Below, piece after piece: positions 26,197 through 33,173 of a stretch of DNA of 64,000 bases (positions within the stretch are counted from its first letter, which is position 1; every line of letters begins with the position of its first letter). Made by a program: the position numbers and the translations under genes. The notes under the pieces were generated by a model. That model was not told the origin of the DNA, searched no databases, and saw nothing but the letters and a program-made list of their open reading frames with translations. The stretch is from Ruminococcus_C callidus (GTDB taxonomy: Bacteria; Bacillota; Clostridia; Oscillospirales; Ruminococcaceae): contig NZ_CP186925.1 of NCBI RefSeq assembly GCF_049562855.1, forward strand, positions 2,046,001 through 2,110,000. The letters are read 5' to 3'.

Positions 26197-26697
26197 TCAG
26201 ACAAACGCTTCCCTGATGCTGTCATAGTGCAGAAAAATACCCTGTGCAGCAATGGCACAAATCTCCTCGGCAGTTGCCAGTGCGAATTCCGTCACCTCGT
26301 CCGGCTGTACTTTTACATCTGCTTCGGTAAAATCCAGCACGTACTTGTAAATATCCACAAAGTAATTGTTCTGTTCTTCCGGATTGACACGCTTATAGGA
26401 AAACGCATAGCCGCCCTTGGCACCGGTGACATCGATACCAGTTTCCTCCAGAATCTCACGTTTTACGGCATCGGCTCCGTCTTCTCCGGCACGAACACCG
26501 CCGCCCGGAACTTCCCACCAGCCGGCAGCCCATTCCTTGTCCAGATTACGGCGTGTAATCAGATATTTGCCGTCCGGACGCTGCAACACTCCCAGCACGG
26601 TCAGGTGAAATTCGTCCGGCTTCATGTGCCAGTCATTCCGGTTCATTGTGCGTCCGGTCTTTTGTTTGTTTTCATCGTAAATATCCCACTGTTCCAT
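26197..26697 (-). CDS. NUDIX hydrolase
   Basis: A 166-residue cytoplasmic NUDIX enzyme. The NUDIX box runs from GGGVRAGEDG to REILEETGI with the catalytic Glu pair. The N-terminus (WDIYDENKQKTGRTMNR) resembles the isopentenyl-diphosphate-isomerase-like NUDIX group found widely in Firmicutes. Substrate cannot be told from sequence. Single gene sharing the terminator at 26132-26176. It marks the last ordinary chromosomal gene before the accessory segment. Confidence 0.93.
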   Translation of the reverse strand: MEQWDIYDENKQKTGRTMNRNDWHMKPDEFHLTVLGVLQRPDGKYLITRRNLDKEWAAGWWEVPGGGVRAGEDGADAVKREILEETGIDVTGAKGGYAFSYKRVNPEEQNNYFVDIYKYVLDFTEADVKVQPDEVTEFALATAEEICAIAAQGIFLHYDSIREAFV

Positions 26698-26804
26698 GGA
26701 TTTTTGCTCCCTTTTCTTTTTTTGCCTTTTTATTGTAGCATAGTTGAGGGGCGGTTGTCAAGACGAATTTGATGTTTTGTTATTGCATGGAATAAACACT
26801 TCGT

Positions 26805-27064
26805 TCACTTTCCACGCCAAAAGGTATTTTTTCTAATGCAGTCATTACTTGTTCTATCGCTGATCCAGTCCATGTTTGGATATTCCATATGAAAACAGAA
26901 CTTGCTTGTCATTGTTTTGGAATATAGAAAGTAACTGCAAAACATTTTATTGGGGAAGCAGGTTTTTAACCAATTTTCCAGTGATTCCACAAGCTGAAGT
27001 TGCTTTGCAAAATCATTGGAACGCGATAGTTCATACAGATCAAGCATATGATTCTCTGCTTCTT
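26805..27064 (-). pseudogene. Gene remnant, unknown family
   Basis: Reads on the minus strand from PKEAENHMLDLYELSRSN to TSNDCIRKNTFWRGK, about 87 residues of protein-like sequence without its own start. A second frame opens over the last part (IQTWTGSAIEQVMTALEKI), so a frameshift is likely. The in-frame upstream part (to 27296) is only repeat E, a terminator and a tRNA scar, so it is not coding. I do not recognise the family. Confidence 0.4.
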
Positions 27065-27116
27065 TAGGCAACACTGAATAAAGCTTGTGCGTAAGATGCA
27101 TCGTCATATTTTTCGG
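27065..27116. repeat. Interspersed palindromic repeat, copy E (fragment)
   Basis: The left arm only: GGCAACACTGAATAAAGC, then GTGCGTAAGATGCATCGTCA, as in copies A and D. The other arm is missing; the fragment abuts a terminator. Confidence 0.65.
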
Positions 27117-27122
27117 CTTCAT

Positions 27123-27167
27123 AAAAAACGGCTTAAATGCGTCGAATTCCGCATCTAAGCCGTTTTG
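27123..27167 (-). terminator. Intrinsic terminator downstream of a lost tRNA
   Basis: Long stem AAAACGGCTTAGATGCG / CGCATTTAAGCCGTTTT (one mismatch), six T after it on the minus strand. It follows the tRNA 3' scar at 27172-27194. Confidence 0.75.
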
Positions 27168-27171
27168 CATC

Positions 27172-27194
27172 TGGTCGAGGTGACAGGACTCGAA
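27172..27194 (-). other. tRNA 3'-end scar, probable attachment site
   Basis: Minus strand reads TTCGAGTCCTGTCACCTCGA then CCA: T-loop, 3' T-stem, acceptor strand and CCA of a tRNA (tRNA-Pro-like). The 5' T-stem and the rest of the tRNA are absent, so this is not a functional tRNA. Such 23-base remnants are typical att core copies left by tRNA-targeting integrases. Confidence 0.6.
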
Positions 27195-27339
27195 GATGTG
27201 GGATTTTAAGCGAAAATCACGCAAAATAGGGAGATTTTCAAATTTAGTTGGCACTTTGGGTTGGCATATTAGATGGCCAAAGTCTTGCTGAATCACTCAT
27301 GCTTTATTCCCTCCTGTTATCTATTTCATTGTTTCAACT

Positions 27340-28800
27340 CTAAATTTCACTTTCTCTTTTCTCAACGATATCAGATAAGTTACAAAGGGTTATATTTTCA
27401 GCATTGGCTGCCTCTTCTAAAATCTTATCATCAAAACCAGATTCAGAAAAAAGATAATAATAGAATTCTGATTTTTCCTTTTGAGGTGACAGTTTTGCAA
27501 TAGTATCCAGATATTCAGAATATCGGAATGGCTTATTTTTAAACTTACATTCTCCGATCAGATACTGCGTTGCGTGTTTGGAAACAGCGAGAATATCAAT
27601 TTCGGTTTCCTGCACTTCTCTTTTATCATCTTTTCGTCTGACTGTTGTTTTTCCCCACCAACGCCCCATTTGAGAATATCGAAATGGCAGAGCATTGGCT
27701 TTTTGCATTTCACGAACATATTCCCGACAGATGTCCTCGAAAACAGATGCTGTAAACTCGTGAAGCTGCGGAGCAATGGCATACTCATAAACACCATCTA
27801 CATCGCCGCCTTCCAGTTCTGAGTAATTTGTAAAAACAAACGCATACCAAAACCGAAAGAAATTATCTGTCAGATGATAAAGTCCACGATTGGTGTTTGC
27901 TTTCTCTTTTATCCCATCAGAAACAGAAAACTCCCGTTCGACAATTTCCAGTTCAATCAGATTTTTCAAATATACACTTGTTTTCGAAGTATCATCCACC
28001 AACGATTTCATGCTGATTTCATTGAGTTTGGTATTGCCAAGAGCAACAGCTTCAATGATGGAATTGTATAATGGTGTTTCTCTCAATTCCTGTCGCAAAA
28101 GAAATTCCACTTCGCTATACAGTGTACAGCCCTTGGTGAGAATATTTTTCTTGATGTTCTCTGCAAGTGTCAGATCGCTGTCAAATTGTTTCAGATAATG
28201 CGGAATACCACCAAGAATCGCATAAGCAAGTACTTTATCCCGATCAGAATAATTCGGAAAGAATTGAATGGCTTCGTAGAATCCCATTTCTTTCATCTTA
28301 TAAATTCCGGTCGCTCTTCCATAAAGCGGATTCTTTTCTGCAAGAATTTCTTTTTCAATAAAACTCATTGCACTTCCGCATAGAATCAGCATAACGTTCT
28401 CGTCTTTTAGGATTTCATCCCATAAATTCTGCAAAATGGACGGTATGCTTGGATTGCCCTTACACATATAAGGAAATTCATCGATTACCACCAGCTTTTT
28501 TGCATCACCATACGGCAATTCCGTGATGGCACGAAATGCTTTCTCCCAGTCTGAAAATTCTGTTATATAAGAACGAGCCGGAATATTTTCTCTCAGCAGT
28601 TTTTCTGAAAAGTTTTTCAGCTGCATTTTATCTGTGCATTCTCTGCAGGAAAAAAAGATATGCGGTTTTCCTTTACAGAACTGCCGAAGCGTTTCTGTTT
28701 TTCCAACACGTCTGCGACCATACAGAACAATCAACTGTCCGTCTTTTTGACGATATTTATTCTCTAAAAATTGTAATTCTGCTTTTCTGCCAATAAACAT
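27340..28800 (-). CDS. AAA-type ATPase with DUF234 C-terminal domain
   Basis: A 486-residue protein: N-terminal STAND-like ATPase (ATPase_2) with Walker A YGRRRVGKT (about 27-35) and Walker B LVVIDEFPY (about 103-111), a winged-helix middle, and a C-terminal DUF234 region (about 310-470) with ETEIDILAVSK and LIGECKFK that fits a PD-(D/E)xK nuclease fold. These are common in gut Firmicutes and archaea as solitary genes; the role is unknown, possibly mobile or defence. ATG follows AAGGGG. Tandem operators overlap its start site. AT-rich, unlike the genes to the left. Confidence 0.88.
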   Translation of the reverse strand: MFIGRKAELQFLENKYRQKDGQLIVLYGRRRVGKTETLRQFCKGKPHIFFSCRECTDKMQLKNFSEKLLRENIPARSYITEFSDWEKAFRAITELPYGDAKKLVVIDEFPYMCKGNPSIPSILQNLWDEILKDENVMLILCGSAMSFIEKEILAEKNPLYGRATGIYKMKEMGFYEAIQFFPNYSDRDKVLAYAILGGIPHYLKQFDSDLTLAENIKKNILTKGCTLYSEVEFLLRQELRETPLYNSIIEAVALGNTKLNEISMKSLVDDTSKTSVYLKNLIELEIVEREFSVSDGIKEKANTNRGLYHLTDNFFRFWYAFVFTNYSELEGGDVDGVYEYAIAPQLHEFTASVFEDICREYVREMQKANALPFRYSQMGRWWGKTTVRRKDDKREVQETEIDILAVSKHATQYLIGECKFKNKPFRYSEYLDTIAKLSPQKEKSEFYYYLFSESGFDDKILEEAANAENITLCNLSDIVEKRESEI

Positions 28801-28820
28801 TGTACTTGCCCCTTTTCTCT

Positions 28821-28881
28821 AATCGTGATTTAGTAAATCGTGATTTGATATTATTATACCACGGATTTTTGAAAAATGCAA
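28821..28881 (-). promoter_or_regulatory. Promoter with tandem 11-bp operator repeats
   Basis: Minus strand TTGCAT (28881-28876), 17-bp spacer, TATAAT (28858-28853). Immediately downstream are two direct copies of AATCGTGATTT (plus strand, 28821-28831 and 28836-28846), 15 bp apart, covering the transcription start. Confidence 0.7.
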
Positions 28882-29115
28882 GTGGTGCAGAAAAGTCTAA
28901 AATCATCTGAATGATTGTTCCATGTTTGCTTTACTGTATTGAATTAAAGTATCATTTGTTGGTAGGGTGCATTTAGTATAATATAATAAAGATACGCACC
29001 CTACAGATGAGGATTTAATATGAGTGATTTTTCTCAGTAAATGTTTCTATATGCTGCCTCTTCCAATGGAACTTGATGTTAAGAATACAAATTTCAGAAA
29101 GTGCTTGACTTCATA
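28882..29115. other. Gene-free stretch with an inverted repeat
   Basis: No gene is supported here. GTAGGGTGC (28962-28970) and GCACCCTAC (28996-29004) form 9-bp arms around an AT-rich loop that contains a TATAAT-like box. Could be a hairpin or a decayed mobile-element end. Confidence 0.45.
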
Positions 29116-29149
29116 ACAAAAAAGAAAAGACTGTCCCTGCTGACAGACC
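29116..29149 (-). terminator. Possible terminator of the MFS gene
   Basis: Short stem CTGTC / GACAG followed on the minus strand by TCTTTTCTTTTTT. Weak stem, good T-rich tail. Confidence 0.45.
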
Positions 29150-29209
29150 ATGTGCCTCCTAAAGTTTCTCAAACCGTTTTCGGATGGTGTTTAGTACAAA
29201 TGCAATCCC

Positions 29210-30490
29210 TTACATCTCACTGTAGTGATATTTTTTCAGTCTCCCACCGACAATTATGCAAATCAAACTCCCAGTCACGCCAAGTATAAACAGCATTAAA
29301 GCGGCACCTGAGCCTTTTCCTATGCCGAAAAGTGTTCTTAAAATCGGCAGATCACCATGTCTGACCATAAATGGCTCGCATACGTCATCCACCATAAAAC
29401 CGCCCAAAAACAGTCCAATCGGGATTGTAAAAAATTGCAGTGTATTTCGGCAGGCATAGACACGTCCTTGTAATTCTACAGGAATCAAACCTCTGAGAAT
29501 TACCTCCAGATTCGTACTCATAACCGGCACAAAAAGCCATCCGATTGCCTGACCGATACACCATAATACCGGTTCTCTGGAAAATGCCAGGATAAAGTTC
29601 TCCGTCCCCATAGCAAACAACATTGTCAGATAGACAATTTTTACCCGATCCTTCGGTTTAGGCAGGGCAGAAACAATTAGACTGCCAACAATCATAGCCG
29701 CACCAGAGCAGGAAGTGACGATGCCAAGAACGGTTTGGCTGCCCTTTGGATTTGGGAGAACAAATCCCGGCAGTACGGCGTCAAAAGCAGAAGATACCAA
29801 ATTGATGCCCGACAAAAACCACAGCAGTGTCAAAATCATAGGATTGCGTTTCAAGAATCCCAGACCTTCTTTTGCAAGACGAAAGACATTTTCGATTCTC
29901 TCGCTCCTGCTCTTTGGAATTGAAACAAAAAATAACAGTGCCGTAAATGCAATTATAAAACTTCCGACATCTGCTGCCACGACACCATTCAGCCCCGCAA
30001 AAGCGTACAGGGCGGTAGCAATCAAGGGATTTAATATGGAGATCAGTGACCGGGATAGAGAACGAAGTGCACTTGTTTTTTGATAATACTGTTCGGGAAT
30101 AATCAGTGTCATAGCAACTTCTGAAGCTGGCTGCTGTACCGTGTTCATTAGCCCGGAAATGATGTTCAGGGCATATAAGTGCCATACCATCAGATGATTT
30201 GTGCGAAACAAGGCAAACACAGCTATGGTGCAAAGTACAGCAAGCAGGTCACAGACAAGCATGATCTTCTTTTTGTCCAATCGGTCTGTCAGCACTCCTG
30301 CAAAGATGCTCATCAATACATAGGGTGTATAAGAGCATATGGTAAGTGCAGCTGTGCTTAAAGAAGAACCCGTAGTCTCGTATAACCATAAGGTAAGTGC
30401 AAATGCTGTGATACTGCTACCCAGCTGGGAGACGCTTTGCGTACTCCAGAGAATCAGAAAATTTTTCAGTGGATGTGATTTGTTTTTCAT
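29210..30490 (-). CDS. MFS exporter, MefA/macrolide-efflux-like family
   Basis: A 426-residue membrane protein with about 12 helices, MFS_3 type. It has the loop 2-3 motif GVLTDRLDKKKIM and the intermediate segment VELQGRVYACRNT, both usual in drug-efflux permeases of this class. ATG at 30490 follows AAGGAG. Its transcript has a 180-base leader with a leader peptide and two competing hairpins, one terminator-like, an arrangement known for antibiotic-inducible resistance genes. An export role for a ribosome-targeting drug is therefore inferred; the substrate is not known. Confidence 0.9.
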   Translation of the reverse strand: MKNKSHPLKNFLILWSTQSVSQLGSSITAFALTLWLYETTGSSLSTAALTICSYTPYVLMSIFAGVLTDRLDKKKIMLVCDLLAVLCTIAVFALFRTNHLMVWHLYALNIISGLMNTVQQPASEVAMTLIIPEQYYQKTSALRSLSRSLISILNPLIATALYAFAGLNGVVAADVGSFIIAFTALLFFVSIPKSRSERIENVFRLAKEGLGFLKRNPMILTLLWFLSGINLVSSAFDAVLPGFVLPNPKGSQTVLGIVTSCSGAAMIVGSLIVSALPKPKDRVKIVYLTMLFAMGTENFILAFSREPVLWCIGQAIGWLFVPVMSTNLEVILRGLIPVELQGRVYACRNTLQFFTIPIGLFLGGFMVDDVCEPFMVRHGDLPILRTLFGIGKGSGAALMLFILGVTGSLICIIVGGRLKKYHYSEM

Positions 30491-30528
30491 TTATCTTTGC
30501 TCCTTTTTCTATAAATGATTGTGCATAA

Positions 30529-30602
30529 CAAAAAGAAGCAAAGTCTGAGGATATCAGCCAAAGGCAATTCCTCCATGCAGTCTCCTCAGACTCTGCATGG
30601 AG
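30529..30602 (-). promoter_or_regulatory. Transcription attenuator upstream of the MFS gene
   Basis: Two exclusive stems on the minus strand. Stem 1 (30602-30571): CTCCATGC/GCATGGAG plus AGTC/GACT. Stem 2: AGTCTGAGGA (30592-30583) pairs with TCCTCAGACT (30551-30542) and is followed by TTGCTTCTTTTT, so it acts as the terminator. A ribosome held on the leader peptide would decide which stem forms. Confidence 0.75.
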
Positions 30603-30624
30603 CAGTTACAATACAAAGTATCAT
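30586..30624 (-). CDS. Leader peptide MILCIVTAPCRV
   Basis: A 12-codon ORF with AAAGGA 7 bases before its ATG. It starts about 48 bases after the predicted transcription start and its stop lies inside the shared strand of the two attenuator stems. Position and size fit a stalling leader peptide controlling the MFS exporter. No homologue is known to me. Confidence 0.6.
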   Translation of the reverse strand: MILCIVTAPCRV

Positions 30625-30678
30625 TCTATTTTCCTTTCATAGGTGTGAAAATATACGTATTGCAAAGGATCTGATTTT

Positions 30679-30707
30679 ATTATACTGTGCTTTGGTACCC
30701 TTGTCAA
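30679..30707 (-). promoter_or_regulatory. Promoter of the leader-MFS transcript
   Basis: Minus strand TTGACA (30707-30702), 17-bp spacer, TATAAT (30684-30679). Confidence 0.88.
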
Positions 30708-30796
30708 TGAAACTAAGGTTGTGTTTTTTGCAGGATACTGCACCTATTCATGCTGCTTAATTGCTTTGCACCCTATTTTGTGAAACTAAAGAGTAA

Positions 30797-31000
30797 ATCC
30801 AGCAATTCTACATCGCAGAAATTCTTTACCAGTGTGGTCTATCGAAAATCCCTATTCTATATGAAAAAGGTATATTCAAGTATTTCGAGGAAGATGTATG
30901 TTATCTGGCGTTTCAGGAGAGTAAGGAAATCAACGTGGATGATATTGAGAAAATCGAGATATCATTGAAACTCTGCGAAATCAAGTTGATTTTTAACTAG
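30797..31000 (+). pseudogene. 3' fragment of an unknown gene
   Basis: An open frame without start, ending with EINVDDIEKIEISLKL then a stop at 31000; about 67 residues with protein-like composition (YEKGIFKYFEEDVCYLAFQE). Its end overlaps the promoter of the next gene. Possibly a helix-turn-helix or antitoxin-like remnant, but I cannot name it. Confidence 0.35.
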
Positions 31001-31014
31001 TTTTATGGTATAAT
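30986..31014 (+). promoter_or_regulatory. Promoter of the AAA-ATPase-like/nuclease gene
   Basis: TTGATT (30986-30991), 17-bp spacer, TATAAT (31009-31014). Confidence 0.75.
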
Positions 31015-31053
31015 GGTTACAATAAATATTTGAAAGAAACTGAGGTGATGACT

Positions 31054-32748
31054 ATGGAAAGAAAACCATTGCCAATTGGCATAGAGGATTTCAAACGATT
31101 GATCGATGACAAATATTACTTTGTTGACAAAACCTTGATGATAAATGAACTGATCGAAAGTCAGACAATAGTCGGACTTTTTACCAGACCAAGAAGATTC
31201 GGCAAGACTTTGAATATGAGCATGATTCAGTGCTTCTTCGAAAAAACAGATGAAAGCAATGCTTATCTTTTTGATGGCCTGAAAATTTCAGAATATCCTG
31301 AATGTATGAAATATCAGGGGCAGTACCCGGTCATCAGTATTTCTCTGAAGAGCATGAAGCAAGCGACATTTGAAGAAGCTTTTGCTGTTTTCAAAGACCT
31401 CATACGTGCAGAGATACTAAGACATAAAAGCATATTATTTAATAGTGCAGTTATTGAAGAAACAGATTTGGATAAACTGACAAGATTTATTGAATTGAAA
31501 GCAGATAAAAGTGATTATAACACTTCAATCGGTTTTCTCTCAACGCTGCTTGCATCTGCATATGGCAAAAAAGTCATCATTTTAATAGATGAATATGACG
31601 TTCCGCTTGAAAATGCATTCCATCAGGGATTTTATAATGATATGGTAAATCTGATTCGTTCCGTATTTGAATCAGCACTTAAAACCAATCCTTCCCTTGA
31701 CCGTGCATTTCTAACAGGATGTCTAAGAGTTTCAAAGGAAAGTATTTTTACAGGACTGAACAACCTTCAGATTTTTTCTATTATGAGTACAAAATTTGAT
31801 GACAGTTTCGGATTTACACAAAAAGAAATTGACAGTTTGCTTGAATGTTATGGATTGGAAAATAAATCTTCAGACATAAGGCATTGGTATGATGGTTATA
31901 AATTTAATGATGTTGAGATATATAATCCATGGAGTGTATTGAATTATCTGTCGGAAGCAACCGATAAAAATTCCATTCCGTGCAAACCATACTGGTCCAA
32001 TACAAGTTCAAACGAAATTGTAAAACGCCTGATTGAAGAATCTAACGACAGAACGAAAAACACAATAGAAGACCTGATAAACGGAACACCTGTCAAAGCA
32101 CAGATTTTTGAAGATGTCACATATGGAACAATAGACATTAACAGCGAATATATCTGGAGCTTTCTCCTTTTCACAGGTTACCTAAAAGTAATTTCTTACG
32201 AAACAATCGGTGATGAAACTTATTATGAAATGGTGATTCCGAACACTGAAATCAAAAGCATTTACAAAAATACAATTCGTGCATGGTTTACAAAAAAATT
32301 AAATGCTGACAGCAGAAAGGATATTCTTGAAGCCATCCTGAATGCAGATGCAGAAAAATTAGAAGATCTTCTCTGTACATGGATGACAGATACGATCAGC
32401 TGTTTTGATGAAAGAGAAAATTTTTATCATGGTTTTGTCGCAGGACTTGTTTCAGGATTCAATGGATATGTAGTCGTTTCAAACAGAGAGTCGGGAAACG
32501 GGCGTTTTGATCTGGTAGTGAAGCAACGTTCCAAATGGCACTATGCTGCCATACTGGAATTCAAAATCGTTGATAAATTCAACCAAATGCTTAATGCCTG
32601 TGATGAGGCATTACAGCAGATCGAAGATAAGGATTATGAAGCATCTTTAAGAGATGAACAATACGAAAATATCGCAAAACTTGGCATATGTTTCTGTCAG
32701 AAAAGATGCAGAGTAAAATCCGGCGGTATTGATCGGTTTGAGTATTAA
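31054..32748 (+). CDS. AAA-ATPase-like protein with PD-(D/E)xK nuclease domain (DUF1703)
   Basis: A 564-residue cytoplasmic protein of a family expanded in gut Firmicutes and Bacteroidota. N-terminal AAA-ATPase-like domain with the degenerate Walker A TRPRRFGKTL and Walker B VIILIDEYD; C-terminal PD-(D/E)xK nuclease domain with GNGRFDLVV and AAILEFKI. ATG at 31054 (MERKPLPIG) is 8 bases after GAGG; ATG at 31048 would be too close to it. Function unknown; nuclease activity is suggested by the motif, not shown. AT-rich relative to the flanking core genes. Confidence 0.9.
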   Translation: MERKPLPIGIEDFKRLIDDKYYFVDKTLMINELIESQTIVGLFTRPRRFGKTLNMSMIQCFFEKTDESNAYLFDGLKISEYPECMKYQGQYPVISISLKSMKQATFEEAFAVFKDLIRAEILRHKSILFNSAVIEETDLDKLTRFIELKADKSDYNTSIGFLSTLLASAYGKKVIILIDEYDVPLENAFHQGFYNDMVNLIRSVFESALKTNPSLDRAFLTGCLRVSKESIFTGLNNLQIFSIMSTKFDDSFGFTQKEIDSLLECYGLENKSSDIRHWYDGYKFNDVEIYNPWSVLNYLSEATDKNSIPCKPYWSNTSSNEIVKRLIEESNDRTKNTIEDLINGTPVKAQIFEDVTYGTIDINSEYIWSFLLFTGYLKVISYETIGDETYYEMVIPNTEIKSIYKNTIRAWFTKKLNADSRKDILEAILNADAEKLEDLLCTWMTDTISCFDERENFYHGFVAGLVSGFNGYVVVSNRESGNGRFDLVVKQRSKWHYAAILEFKIVDKFNQMLNACDEALQQIEDKDYEASLRDEQYENIAKLGICFCQKRCRVKSGGIDRFEY

Positions 32749-32752
32749 CAAA

Positions 32753-32790
32753 AAGCCATTGAGGAAATTGCTCCTCAGTGGCTTAATTTT
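32753..32790. terminator. Bidirectional intrinsic terminator
   Basis: A 13-bp stem AAGCCATTGAGGA / TCCTCAGTGGCTT (one G-T pair) with T-run on the plus strand and TTTTTG on the minus. The vanZ stop codon lies in its right arm. Confidence 0.88.
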
Positions 32791-33173
32791 TTCCACATAA
32801 TAAATCCTATACAAGCACCAAGCGTATTATTGAACACATCATCAAACTCACAAAGACCTCTGCCTGTGAAATACTGTGTTATCTCTATTGCTGCTGAAAA
32901 GATTAATGCTATAAGAAATATGCTTCCCAGTTTCCGAAACTTTTGGTGCAGGCAAGGTAACAAGAATCCCATAGGCATCAGCATAAGGATATTGCACCCG
33001 ATCTGCTGTGACCAGTAAAGTTTTCTATCTGTTGTTATGAGTTCCCGCATTTCCCAAAAGGGCATAAGCATTGCTCTGCGTTCGCCCCACTGTCTGTCGA
33101 TCAGTGTCAGCCATAGAACAATAAATATGTATATCAAAAAGACTGCAATTAGCAGCTTTTTCCGCTTACTCAA
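32775..33173 (-). CDS. VanZ-like membrane protein
   Basis: A 132-residue integral membrane protein of the VanZ family: four hydrophobic segments, an IGCNILMLMPMGFLLP segment and the end motif CEFDDVFNNTLGACIGF that defines the family. VanZ proteins are linked to teicoplanin or envelope-antibiotic tolerance in some species; the reaction is not known. Its start overlaps the glmS stop by 8 bp, so it is translated with glmS, whose product feeds cell-wall precursor synthesis. Confidence 0.9.
   Translation of the reverse strand: MSKRKKLLIAVFLIYIFIVLWLTLIDRQWGERRAMLMPFWEMRELITTDRKLYWSQQIGCNILMLMPMGFLLPCLHQKFRKLGSIFLIALIFSAAIEITQYFTGRGLCEFDDVFNNTLGACIGFIMWKKLSH

Noticed and set aside
27172..27194. 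Possible tRNA gene
   Set aside because: Only the T-loop to CCA part is present; the 5' T-stem, anticodon and D arms are missing.
27195..27296. N-terminal part of the 163-codon frame at 26805-27296
   Set aside because: It translates non-coding DNA next to the tRNA scar and terminator; no ribosome site that fits a gene.
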